Source: Pelosinus fermentans DSM 17108
GTDB lineage: Bacteria > Bacillota > Negativicutes > DSM-13327
Assembly (NCBI RefSeq): GCF_000271485.2
Contig: NZ_AKVN02000001.1
Coordinates: forward strand, 1,988,001 to 2,052,000
Reading direction: 5' to 3'
DNA length: 64,000 nt
Of this stretch, positions 19,415 through 27,995 are shown one piece after another. Each line of letters opens with the position of its first letter. Position 1 is the first letter of the stretch. Both the position numbers and the translations under genes were made by a program. The notes beneath the pieces are model-generated. The model saw only the letters and a program-made list of their open reading frames with translations, had not been told where the DNA came from and ran no database searches.

Positions 19415-19712
19415 TCATTCGTGATGGTTAACAGCGACTTTTTTGAAGTGGACAAGTTCTACCAAAGTGCTAACACTCTATCTTTGACTCGGTAAAGATT
19501 TTCAATAAGGCTTTATTTTCCTTATTAATGCTTCTAAATCTTTGCTTTAAAAGAATAGAGTTGGCGTGTAATTTATTGCATATTGACATATATTACTGAT
19601 AATAGAGCATGTTGCAAAACATGCAGCCTTATGAAAGAGTCTATTTCATAATCTGTAATTGACTCTGATGATGAATACATAGATAGGTTTATACCTAAAG
19701 GGGTTTTAAAAA
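19415..19712. other. Intergenic region between spo0B-like gene and obg
   Basis: No gene seen. It contains a small hairpin (GCATGTT GCAA AACATGC, near 19608-19625) and a possible promoter for obg (TTGCAT, 17 bases, ATAATA, about 19575-19605), neither strong. No remnant of a Spo0B C-terminal domain was found. Confidence 0.45.
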
Positions 19713-20984
19713 ATGTTTATTGATAGAGCAAGAATTCATGTTGTATCTGGTAAAGGCGGTAATGGTATGTCTAGCTGGCGCCGGGAGAAGTTTGTTCCCA
19801 AAGGCGGTCCAAGTGGCGGGGACGGTGGTCGAGGGGGAGATGTTATATTAATCGTTGATGCCAACACCAACACCCTGATTGATTTTCGTTATAAACGTAA
19901 ATTTGTTGCCAACAATGGTGTCAACGGTCAAACGAAAAATATGCATGGTCAGCATGCGGAGCATACCTATATTAAAGTACCACCTGGTACACTGGTGAAG
20001 GATGCTGATACAGGAGAAGTAGTAGCTGATTTGACGAAAGTCGGTCAGCAGGCTGTTATTGTAAAAGGCGGCCGTGGTGGTCGAGGTAATGCCAGATTTG
20101 TTAATAGTGTTAATCGAGCGCCTACCTTTGCAGAAAATGGTGCACCTGGCGCGGAACGTTTTTTACAACTAGAACTTAAATTATTAGCAGATGTTGGATT
20201 AGTAGGATATCCTAGCGTAGGAAAATCCAGCATTATATCTGTTGTATCTGCTGCTAAGCCTGAGGTAGCAGCATATCATTTCACTACCTTGACGCCGGTT
20301 CTTGGTGTGGTAAGCCTCGATGAAGGCCATAGCTTTGTGCTGGCTGATATCCCTGGTTTGATTGAGGGAGCCAATGAAGGTATTGGTCTTGGACATGATT
20401 TTCTTCGCCACATTGAGCGTACTAAGGTTATTCTTCATGTTCTGGACGTATCTGGTTTGGAAGGGCGCGATCCTATAGAGGATTACAATAAAATAAATAA
20501 TGAACTGAAACTATATAATGAGAAATTAGCGACTCGTCCGCAGCTGATTGTTGCTAATAAAATGGATCTGGCAGAAGCGCAAGAGAACTATCCAAGGGTG
20601 GCTGAGTATATGAAAAAACTAGGATATGAACTGTACCCTGTTTCAGCAGCCACAGGAGAAGGATTGCCAGAACTTATGCAGCAGACTGCTAAATTATTGT
20701 TAGAACATGTAGAGGTGCCCGAAGAAGCAGAAGGTACCGTTGTATATGAAGCAAAACAAGAAGATGACTTTACCATCGGTCGTGACACAGATGGTGCGTT
20801 CTTAATCCGTGGCAGGGGAATTGAAAGATTAGTTGCGATGACTAATTTTGATAATGATGAAGGTGTACGACGCTTTCAGCAGCTCTTTAAACGTATTGGT
20901 ATTGAAAGCGCCCTTAAAGAAAAAGGGGTTCAGGAAGGCAATACTGTACGGATTGGTGAAATGGAATTTGAATTTAGAACATAA
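19713..20984 (+). CDS. obg: Obg GTPase, ribosome assembly
   Basis: A GTPase of 423 residues needed for 50S assembly and stress/sporulation control. It has a glycine-rich N-terminal Obg fold (GGPSGGDGGRGGDV), then a G domain with G1 GYPSVGKSS, G3 DIPGLIEGA and G4 NKMD, and a C-terminal OCT domain (about 350-423). Partnered by context with the spo0B-like gene upstream and yhbY downstream, the usual Firmicute order. AAAGGGGTT precedes the ATG. Confidence 0.97.
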   Translation: MFIDRARIHVVSGKGGNGMSSWRREKFVPKGGPSGGDGGRGGDVILIVDANTNTLIDFRYKRKFVANNGVNGQTKNMHGQHAEHTYIKVPPGTLVKDADTGEVVADLTKVGQQAVIVKGGRGGRGNARFVNSVNRAPTFAENGAPGAERFLQLELKLLADVGLVGYPSVGKSSIISVVSAAKPEVAAYHFTTLTPVLGVVSLDEGHSFVLADIPGLIEGANEGIGLGHDFLRHIERTKVILHVLDVSGLEGRDPIEDYNKINNELKLYNEKLATRPQLIVANKMDLAEAQENYPRVAEYMKKLGYELYPVSAATGEGLPELMQQTAKLLLEHVEVPEEAEGTVVYEAKQEDDFTIGRDTDGAFLIRGRGIERLVAMTNFDNDEGVRRFQQLFKRIGIESALKEKGVQEGNTVRIGEMEFEFRT

Positions 20985-20997
20985 AGGGGAACAATAA

Positions 20998-21315
20998 GTG
21001 GAAGAAATTACAACATTAACAGGTAAGCAAAAACGATATTTACGATCCTTGGGAAGCACTATGGACCCTGTAGTGCAGATTGGTAAAACAGGAATGTCAG
21101 CTAGTTTGCTGGATAGTACGAAAGATGCATTATTCGCGCGTGAGTTAATAAAAGTACGTGTGCTCCAAAATTGCAGTGAGGCACCGAAAGAAATAATTGC
21201 ACAATTGGCAGAAGCAGCAGGGGCCGAATTAGTCCAGGTTATCGGGCGCAATGGCCTTTTATATAAACGGAACCGCAATCCAGAAAAAAATCATAAAATA
21301 GAATTACCTAGTTAA
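20998..21315 (+). CDS. yhbY: YhbY-family CRM-domain RNA-binding protein
   Basis: A 105-residue protein with a CRS1/YhbY (CRM) domain. LTGKQKRYLRSLG at the N-terminus and the GNGL-like loop GRNGLLYKRN near the end are typical. It associates with pre-50S particles in E. coli. It starts at GTG 20998 after AAAGGGGAA and lies 13 bases downstream of obg, so the two are likely cotranscribed and both serve ribosome assembly. Confidence 0.9.
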   Translation: MEEITTLTGKQKRYLRSLGSTMDPVVQIGKTGMSASLLDSTKDALFARELIKVRVLQNCSEAPKEIIAQLAEAAGAELVQVIGRNGLLYKRNRNPEKNHKIELPS

Positions 21316-21326
21316 GAACAAAACGT

Positions 21327-21371
21327 AACCACAAAGGCACCAAAAGAATATTCTTTTATGCCTTGGTGGTT
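21327..21371. repeat. Inverted repeat / possible terminator between yhbY and proB
   Basis: Outer arms AACCACaAAGGC and GCCTTGGTGGTT flank a perfect 16-base palindrome (AAAAGAATATTCTTTT, 21342-21357). It can form a long cruciform-like hairpin. No T tract follows, so it may be a dispersed genomic palindrome rather than a terminator. Confidence 0.6.
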
Positions 21372-21398
21372 CAAATTTTACATACGGGTGGGAGTGAC

Positions 21399-22526
21399 AT
21401 GTTTACCAGAGAAAATTTAAAAAAAGCCAAGCGAGTAGTGGTTAAAGTAGGAACCAGTACATTAACACACAGTACTGGTAAATTGAACTTGTGGCGAATT
21501 GAAAAATTAGTGAGAGAGTTAGCGGATCTTGCTAATCAGGGGAAAGAAATTATTCTGGTTTCTTCAGGAGCAGTTGGTGCTGGTATGGACGTTTTAAGTC
21601 TCAAAGAACGGCCGAAAACGATTCCTGAGAAACAGGCTGCCGCGGCCGTTGGTCAAGGCAGGCTAATGCATACCTATGATAAATTGTTTGGTGAGTATGG
21701 GCAGGTAGTAGCCCAAGTACTTCTAACTCGTGAAGATTCAGTAAAGCGGACTCGGTATACTAATTCTCGCAATACCTTATTAACACTTTTAAAAATGGGC
21801 GTTATTCCAGTGATTAATGAAAATGATGTTGTAGCCATTGATGAATTAAAGATCGGCGACAATGATACATTGTCAGCCATGGTAGCTAGTATTGTGGATG
21901 CCGATGTATTAATTATTTTATCGGATATTGAAGGCGTATATACAGATAATCCTCAGAGGAATCCAGATGCACAGCTTATTAGTGAAATAGCAGATATTAC
22001 TCCCGAGATTGAATCCTTAGCTGGTGGTGCAGGTACACTGCGAGGAACTGGTGGTATGCATACGAAAATTCAAGCCGGAAAAATTGCTGTTAATTCTGGA
22101 GTTACGATGATTATTGCATCAGGGTTGCAAGAGGGGATTCTGCGTCAGGTGCTAGAAGGGGAAAATGTGGGAACCCTCTTTCTCTCCAAAGAAAATCGTT
22201 TGCATGTACGAAAAAAATGGTTAGCCTTTGGTGCACGTATTCAGGGAGTGCTTACTGTGGATAAAGGCTGTGAGCAGGCTCTGCTGTCCGGAGGTTCCAG
22301 CCTGCTGGCAGCAGGTATTACTGCAGTCACAGGAGAATTTGAACATGGTAATACAATTAGTGTTGTTGCTTCCGAAGGCAGAGAAATTGCCAGAGGAATA
22401 GCCAATTACAGCGGTACAGAAACCAGAAAGATTATGGGACTTCATACCAATGAAATCCATGGGATATTAGGGGCAAAACCTTACGATGAAATTATTCATC
22501 GGGACAATATGGTATTATTAGTGTAA
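21399..22526 (+). CDS. proB: Glutamate 5-kinase
   Basis: First enzyme of proline synthesis, phosphorylating glutamate to gamma-glutamyl phosphate. It has 375 residues from ATG 21399, 4 bases after GGGAG; the open frame extends upstream to 21363 without a site. It has an amino acid kinase domain (VVVKVGTSTLT, ILVSSGAVGAGM, INENDVVAIDELKIGDND) and a C-terminal PUA domain (about 280-375), where proline feedback usually acts. It is followed 14 bases later by proA. Confidence 0.96.
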   Translation: MFTRENLKKAKRVVVKVGTSTLTHSTGKLNLWRIEKLVRELADLANQGKEIILVSSGAVGAGMDVLSLKERPKTIPEKQAAAAVGQGRLMHTYDKLFGEYGQVVAQVLLTREDSVKRTRYTNSRNTLLTLLKMGVIPVINENDVVAIDELKIGDNDTLSAMVASIVDADVLIILSDIEGVYTDNPQRNPDAQLISEIADITPEIESLAGGAGTLRGTGGMHTKIQAGKIAVNSGVTMIIASGLQEGILRQVLEGENVGTLFLSKENRLHVRKKWLAFGARIQGVLTVDKGCEQALLSGGSSLLAAGITAVTGEFEHGNTISVVASEGREIARGIANYSGTETRKIMGLHTNEIHGILGAKPYDEIIHRDNMVLLV

Positions 22527-22540
22527 AGGAGAGAGGTTAT

Positions 22541-23797
22541 ATGGATCATCTTATAGAACTGCAAATGAAAGGTAAAAATGGGAAGCAAGCAGCAAGAAAG
22601 CTTGCAACACTATCCACTCTTACTAAAAATCAAGCTCTTGAAAAGATGGCAGAAGCCTTAGAAAAAGAATATGCTATTATTTTAGCCGCCAATGCTATAG
22701 ATATAGAAAACGGCAAAGGGAAAGGCTTATCTCAGGCCTTACTTGACCGTTTACTTTTAACCCAAAGTAGAATTGAGGCCATGGCTGATGGCTTGCGGCA
22801 GGTTATAACGTTACCCGATCCGATTGGTGAATTATTAAGTAGAGACCAACGCCCCAATGGTCTGGAAATCAGCAAAGTGCGAGTACCCTTAGGTGTGATT
22901 GGAATTATCTATGAAGCTCGCCCCAATGTTACCGTAGATGCAGCAGGGCTTTGTCTAAAAACAGGAAATGCTGTGATTTTGCGCGGGGGATCGGAAGCGA
23001 TTCATTCGAATAAGGCAATTATTCAAATCATTGCTCAAGCTGCTTATGAGGCCGGAATTCCGGCAGGGTCCCTTCAATTAGTTGAAACTACGGATCGACA
23101 GGCTGTAAATGAGATGCTGAAACTCAATGAGTACCTAGATGTAATTATTCCTCGTGGTGGTGCTGGGCTGATTAAAACTGTAGTAGAAAATAGCACAGTG
23201 CCTGTTATTGAAACGGGTACTGGCATCTGTCATACTTTTGTTGATGAATCTGCAGATTTGAAGATGGCAGAGGCTATTGCATTTAATGCTAAGGTTTCTC
23301 GCCCAGGTGTATGCAATTCTATGGAAACACTATTGGTACATGAGAAAATAGCAAAGCAGTTTTTGCCAGAGATGCTTGAAAAATATCAGCAAGCTGGTGT
23401 AGAGCTAAGAGGATGTCCTATAACAATTCAGTTTCATCAAGGAATAAAGTCAGCTACTGACGAGGATTGGGCTACTGAATACTCTGACTTTATCTTATCT
23501 GTAAAGGTAGTAAAAAATCTCGACGAAGCGATAGAACATATTGATCAATACAGTACTCGCCATTCGGAAGCCATTGTTACGAAGAGCCTTGAAAACGCCA
23601 AGCGCTTTCAGCATGAAGTAGATGCAGCAGCTGTATATGTAAATGCTTCAACTCGTTTCACGGATGGATTTGAATTTGGTTTTGGTGCTGAAATTGGTAT
23701 TAGTACACAGAAATTGCATGCCCGTGGGCCTATGGGCTTACCAGAACTCACTAGCAGCAAATATATTATTTCTGGTAATGGACAAATAAGAGAATAA
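22541..23797 (+). CDS. proA: Gamma-glutamyl phosphate reductase
   Basis: Second enzyme of proline synthesis, reducing gamma-glutamyl phosphate with NADPH. It has 418 residues, the usual length. It is an aldehyde-dehydrogenase fold with the catalytic Cys in SRPGVCNSMETLLVH and the conserved PLGVIGIIYEARPNVTVDA segment (part: GVIGIIYEARPNV). GGAGAGAGG precedes the ATG. It is the last gene of proBA and is followed by a strong terminator. In related genomes nadD commonly follows; here that gene is 20 kb away. Confidence 0.96.
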   Translation: MDHLIELQMKGKNGKQAARKLATLSTLTKNQALEKMAEALEKEYAIILAANAIDIENGKGKGLSQALLDRLLLTQSRIEAMADGLRQVITLPDPIGELLSRDQRPNGLEISKVRVPLGVIGIIYEARPNVTVDAAGLCLKTGNAVILRGGSEAIHSNKAIIQIIAQAAYEAGIPAGSLQLVETTDRQAVNEMLKLNEYLDVIIPRGGAGLIKTVVENSTVPVIETGTGICHTFVDESADLKMAEAIAFNAKVSRPGVCNSMETLLVHEKIAKQFLPEMLEKYQQAGVELRGCPITIQFHQGIKSATDEDWATEYSDFILSVKVVKNLDEAIEHIDQYSTRHSEAIVTKSLENAKRFQHEVDAAAVYVNASTRFTDGFEFGFGAEIGISTQKLHARGPMGLPELTSSKYIISGNGQIRE

Positions 23798-23826
23798 CAA
23801 TATACGACGCTAAATAAAAATAAGTT

Positions 23827-23870
23827 GAGCCTAAAGATCAGTTACGGACTGATCTTTAGGCTCTTTCTTT
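23827..23870 (+). terminator. Terminator after proA
   Basis: A perfect 15-bp stem (GAGCCTAAAGATCAG / CTGATCTTTAGGCTC), 7-base loop, then TTTCTTT. Confidence 0.9.
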
Positions 23871-24052
23871 ATAACAGCAGAATTTATAAGTTTAAGGGAA
23901 AGCTGAACACAAAGGACACGTAGTGTTTTTCTTATATGGACTCTCACCAAAGTTATGATGATGACATATATTATAATACATATTTGGCAAAGCCTTATTG
24001 CTAGATGCGAAAGTTTACGGAACATCAATTAAGTACAAAGGAGTTGATATTT

Positions 24053-24898
24053 ATGATTATGACTAATGGTGAACCGATGCACTCATTCGATATACAGCAG
24101 CTTAAATGGGCGCTACGCAGAGGGAAAATGGACGTATGGGAAAGTACACCCGGCGAGAGCCACCCAACTGCTGTTGCAGAAACGGTAAGTGCAGGGGAGA
24201 ATCCTCCTGTATGTACAACGGTTTTAGATCAGATTACTGCTATCGAGAAAATGATGAATCAGCAAATTGCCTTATTCAGAAATGAATTTGCGGTTTTTAT
24301 TCAAGCACAAGTGAATCAAGAAAAAGCGTTGCGCCTTTCTGAAACAGAGTGGCAAAAAAGACTTGTAGAACATGAGAGTAAAATGTTAGCCGAGATGTGG
24401 GAGATGAGACAAAGTATTATTGGAGAATTTACTACTTATTTTCAGTTATTAGCAGAGCAATTACAGAATAGAGATCACTTAATACATAAGGAAATATCTT
24501 TGATAAAAGAACAATTAAATGAGATGCACCAGTATCAGGAATATCATAAAGAACAAGATTTAGCTTTAGCAAAAGAATGGAACCAAAAGATTGAAGAATG
24601 CCAAATACAACTGATAAATTGTATGCAACACATACAAACTGTACTTGAAGAAATAAATGTAAGCGACATTAACAATCAAAAACAAGAAGATTTTTGCCTT
24701 AAAGAAATTGCACTTATAAAAAGTGAAATAGAACATTTACAAGAAGCATATCAGATAAAAGAAGTAAGACCAAGAATCCTAGATGCTGAGCCTTGTGATG
24801 GTGATTTACCAGACTCAAGCCAGATCGATATGCTGCAAGCAGTAGAAGTAAGGGAAGAACTGGTGAGAAAGAAAAAACGACGACAGCGGAGAGGATAA
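24053..24898 (+). CDS. Unknown coiled-coil protein at the head of the glycan cluster
   Basis: Not recognised. A 281-residue protein from ATG 24053, 9 bases after AAAGGAG (a longer frame to 24005 lacks a site). The N-terminal 50 residues include SFDIQQLKWALRRGKMDVWE. Long helical, Glu/Gln-rich coiled-coil stretches follow (about 65-235), and the protein ends in a polybasic tail (RKKKRRQRRG). There is no signal peptide or membrane helix. It lies 6 bases before gmd, so it is probably in the same transcript. A scaffold or organising role is possible but unproven. It and the protein at 39108 bracket the cluster. Confidence 0.6.
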   Translation: MIMTNGEPMHSFDIQQLKWALRRGKMDVWESTPGESHPTAVAETVSAGENPPVCTTVLDQITAIEKMMNQQIALFRNEFAVFIQAQVNQEKALRLSETEWQKRLVEHESKMLAEMWEMRQSIIGEFTTYFQLLAEQLQNRDHLIHKEISLIKEQLNEMHQYQEYHKEQDLALAKEWNQKIEECQIQLINCMQHIQTVLEEINVSDINNQKQEDFCLKEIALIKSEIEHLQEAYQIKEVRPRILDAEPCDGDLPDSSQIDMLQAVEVREELVRKKKRRQRRG

Positions 24899-24904
24899 AA
24901 TGTG

Positions 24905-26002
24905 ATGGAAAAAGTAGCATTGATTACAGGAATAACAGGTCAGGATGGTGCTTATCTGGCTGAATTTTTACTGGAGAAAGGCTATATTGTTCATGGTATA
25001 AAACGGCGTAGTTCTTTAATAAATACAGCTCGAATTAATCATCTCTATCAGGATTTCCATGAAAAACAAGTCAAATTCTTCTTGCATTATGGCGATATGA
25101 CAGATGCCACCAATTTAATCCGAATTATTCAGGAAGTACAACCCGATGAAATATATAATTTAGCAGCCCAAAGTCATGTTCAGGTTTCTTTTGATACACC
25201 AGAGTATACTGCGAATGCAGATGCCTTGGGAACCTTGAGGTTATTGGAGGCATTACGCATATTGAATATGACTGATAAAGTTAAGTTTTATCAAGCAGCT
25301 ACCAGTGAGTTGTTTGGAAAAGTTCAGGAGACTCCCCAGAAAGAAACGACTCCTTTTTATCCTCGGAGTCCGTATGCTGCGGCTAAATTATATGCCTATT
25401 GGATTGTTGTTAATTATCGGGAAGCGTATAACATGTTTGCTTGTAATGGAATTTTATTTAATCATGAATCACCGATTCGTGGCGAAACCTTTGTTACACG
25501 CAAAATTACGAGAGCCGTAGCCCATCATAAACTAGGGGTAGGCAGTATCTTATATTTAGGCAACTTAGATGCAAAAAGAGATTGGGGATTTGCTGGTGAT
25601 TATGTAAAAGCAATGTGGCTTATGCTGCAGCAGGAAAAGGCAGAGGATTACATCATTGCGACGGGAGAGACTCATTCGGTACGTGAATTTGTGGAACTAG
25701 CCTTTCGTGCTATTGGAGTGAATATTGAATGGCAAGGAGCAGGTATAGAAGAAAAAGGCATAGATACAGCGAATGGAAAGACTTTGATTGAGGTAGATGC
25801 CCGTTATTTTCGTCCAACAGAAGTCGATTTGTTGTTAGGTGATGCCACGAAAGCCAAAGAAAAGTTAAAATGGACTCCAGAAGTTAGTTTGATTGAAATG
25901 GTAGATATGATGGTAACGCAAGATATCAAATGGATGGAACGTGAATTATTATGCCAAAAATATGGCTTTAGCACTGAAAGTATACGGAAAGCTAAAGAAT
26001 AA
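24905..26002 (+). CDS. gmd: GDP-mannose 4,6-dehydratase
   Basis: Converts GDP-mannose to GDP-4-keto-6-deoxymannose, the precursor of GDP-fucose and related deoxysugars. It has 365 residues and is a short-chain dehydrogenase/reductase with the NADP motif [15 protein letters not shown], the catalytic Thr/Glu region [15 protein letters not shown] and YxxxK in [10 protein letters not shown]. The signature [17 protein letters not shown] is typical of Gmd. Together with the next gene, fcl, it completes GDP-L-fucose synthesis, for cell-surface or protein glycosylation. Confidence 0.95.
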   Translation: MEKVALITGITGQDGAYLAEFLLEKGYIVHGIKRRSSLINTARINHLYQDFHEKQVKFFLHYGDMTDATNLIRIIQEVQPDEIYNLAAQSHVQVSFDTPEYTANADALGTLRLLEALRILNMTDKVKFYQAATSELFGKVQETPQKETTPFYPRSPYAAAKLYAYWIVVNYREAYNMFACNGILFNHESPIRGETFVTRKITRAVAHHKLGVGSILYLGNLDAKRDWGFAGDYVKAMWLMLQQEKAEDYIIATGETHSVREFVELAFRAIGVNIEWQGAGIEEKGIDTANGKTLIEVDARYFRPTEVDLLLGDATKAKEKLKWTPEVSLIEMVDMMVTQDIKWMERELLCQKYGFSTESIRKAKE

Positions 26003-26074
26003 AAATAAAGCTCTTTTAATAGAAAAATATCTCTAAAGGAATTTTTCCTATATTATTACATGTGGAGGCAGACT

Positions 26075-27007
26075 ATGGATAAACATGGCAAAATCTATAT
26101 TGCCGGCCATGGAGGTTTAGTCGGAACAGCAATTCTAGGCAAATTGAAGAATCATTTCTATAAGAATATTATATTTCGTACTAGCAAGGAGCTAGACTTG
26201 CGCAATCAAGAAGATGTGGCTACTTTTTTTGCCATTGAGCAGCCAGAGTATGTATTTATGGCTGCTGCAAAAGTAGGGGGTATATTAGCGAATGATACTT
26301 ATCCAGCTAATTTCATCTACGATAATGTAATGATGCAAGCCAATATTATTAATGCTGCTTATCAAAATAAGGTCAAAAAGTTATTATTTCTGGGAAGTTC
26401 TTGTATTTATCCTAAATTAGCTCCTCAACCGATAAAAGAAGAATATTTGTTAACGGGTGAGTTAGAAGCTACCAATGCACCTTACGCAATTGCTAAAATT
26501 GCAGGAATAACAATGTGCCAAGCGTATAATGAGCAATATGGAACAACTTTTATTTCTGTTATGCCGACGAATCTATACGGACCTAATGATAATTTTGATT
26601 TAGCATCATCTCATGTACTACCAGCGCTTATTAGAAAGTTTCATGAAGCAAAAATGAATCATCTATCCAATGTCGAAATCTGGGGTACAGGCAAGCCACG
26701 GCGGGAATTTTTGCATGTAGATGATTTAGCTGATGCATGTCTGTTTTTAATGAATCAATATCAAGATAACCAGCCGTTAAATATCGGAGTAGGTAAAGAT
26801 ATTTCTATTGCTGAATTGGCAACCTTAATTGCTGCAGTTGTGGGATATTCAGGTAACATTATGTATAACACCGCGATGCCTGACGGAACTCCTCGTAAGT
26901 TATTGGACGTATCGAAATTGGCAAATCTTGGTTGGTGTCCAGCAATAGAATTAGAGGATGGTATACGCCGCACATACCAATGGTATTTAAAAAACTTAGT
27001 AATTTGA
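26075..27007 (+). CDS. fcl: GDP-L-fucose synthase
   Basis: Epimerises and reduces GDP-4-keto-6-deoxymannose to GDP-L-fucose. It has 310 residues from ATG 26075, after GTGGAGG. Hallmarks are the N-terminal GHGGLVGTAIL, AAAKVGGI, the catalytic FLGSSCIYPK and YAIAKIAG (YxxxK), and NLYGPNDNFD. It lies 72 bases after gmd; together they form the fucose donor module of this region. The sequence also fits the wider WcaG family, but the gmd neighbour makes GDP-fucose the best product. Confidence 0.93.
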   Translation: MDKHGKIYIAGHGGLVGTAILGKLKNHFYKNIIFRTSKELDLRNQEDVATFFAIEQPEYVFMAAAKVGGILANDTYPANFIYDNVMMQANIINAAYQNKVKKLLFLGSSCIYPKLAPQPIKEEYLLTGELEATNAPYAIAKIAGITMCQAYNEQYGTTFISVMPTNLYGPNDNFDLASSHVLPALIRKFHEAKMNHLSNVEIWGTGKPRREFLHVDDLADACLFLMNQYQDNQPLNIGVGKDISIAELATLIAAVVGYSGNIMYNTAMPDGTPRKLLDVSKLANLGWCPAIELEDGIRRTYQWYLKNLVI

Positions 27008-27094
27008 TGATAGCAAGTTTACAGATTGTGTCGCCTTAACAGAGTTTGTGTGACAATAAGTAAGATATATTCGGAGAATATTAGGGGGAACTAC

Positions 27095-27961
27095 ATGTCT
27101 ATACCAATTGTTTTTATGCACTATGGCGATAGTGAATATCTGGAGTATAGTTTACTACAAGCAAAAAAATCGAATAAGGATAGCGATATTATATTAATTG
27201 GTGATGACAGCAATAACAAATATTCTTTTGTTAAACACGCTAATATAAATGATAGTCAATCTGGACAAGATTTTGCGAAAATTTATCAACATATGAGTTT
27301 TAATGACTATGCATATGAACTATTTTGCATTCAGAGATGGTTTATGTTAAGAGATTTTATGGCTAAGCATCAGATAGCCCGGTGTTATCATCAAGATTCT
27401 GATGTAATGCTGTATGAGGATATTTCAACGGAAAATGTCGCAAATTACGATTTTGCTTTCTGTGGCGGGATTTCAGGTGGGATTGCCTTTATTAACAATT
27501 TCGAAGCGTTAGATGGTTTTTGTAAATTTATTACTGCATTTTACACGGTACAATCTCTTACTGAGGAGCTAAAAAAAATATATCAAATGGTTATAAAACA
27601 AGTACCAAATGCTGGTATTTCTGACATGATATTTATTAACCTATATTGTAATATGAGACATCATCCAGAAAAAATTTTTGATTTGTCAATTATTGAAAAC
27701 AATGCAGTATTTGATTTGAATATAAATTTAACAAATGAATATGAACAATGGCATGGTCGAAAAAAGATATATTTTACGACAAAGGGAGTATTATGCAAAA
27801 ATTTAGTATTAAATACATTTATCAAATTTAAAGCACTTCATTTTCAGGGAGAGGCTAAAATGTTTATGAAATACTTTGTGCAAAAAACACCTGAGGAGTG
27901 TATTATACCCGTAACTTTTGATTATTCATCCTGCCAATGGCAGGAGGTTCATAATTTATAA
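27095..27961 (+). CDS. Putative glycosyltransferase, family not recognised
   Basis: A 288-residue soluble protein from ATG 27095 (TTAGGGGGAA site); a longer frame to 27026 has no site. The order of elements suggests a GT-A fold: an N-terminal strand MSIPIVFMHYGDSEYL, a short nucleotide-binding half, then an acidic motif HQDSDVMLYED (DxD-like, about residues 107-117), followed by a GGISGGIAF loop. The base composition is more AT-rich than in gmd/fcl, as in the next gene. Sugar and acceptor cannot be inferred. It lies 34 bases upstream of the large fusion gene, probably in one operon. Confidence 0.55.
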   Translation: MSIPIVFMHYGDSEYLEYSLLQAKKSNKDSDIILIGDDSNNKYSFVKHANINDSQSGQDFAKIYQHMSFNDYAYELFCIQRWFMLRDFMAKHQIARCYHQDSDVMLYEDISTENVANYDFAFCGGISGGIAFINNFEALDGFCKFITAFYTVQSLTEELKKIYQMVIKQVPNAGISDMIFINLYCNMRHHPEKIFDLSIIENNAVFDLNINLTNEYEQWHGRKKIYFTTKGVLCKNLVLNTFIKFKALHFQGEAKMFMKYFVQKTPEECIIPVTFDYSSCQWQEVHNL

Positions 27962-27995
27962 TTCAATTAATTTTAGGAAGGAGAGGTGTTTTTTT

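Noticed and set aside
27918-27995. N-terminal extension of the fusion protein from ATG 27918
   Set aside because: It overlaps the upstream gene and has no ribosome site; the TTG at 27996 follows AAGGAG.
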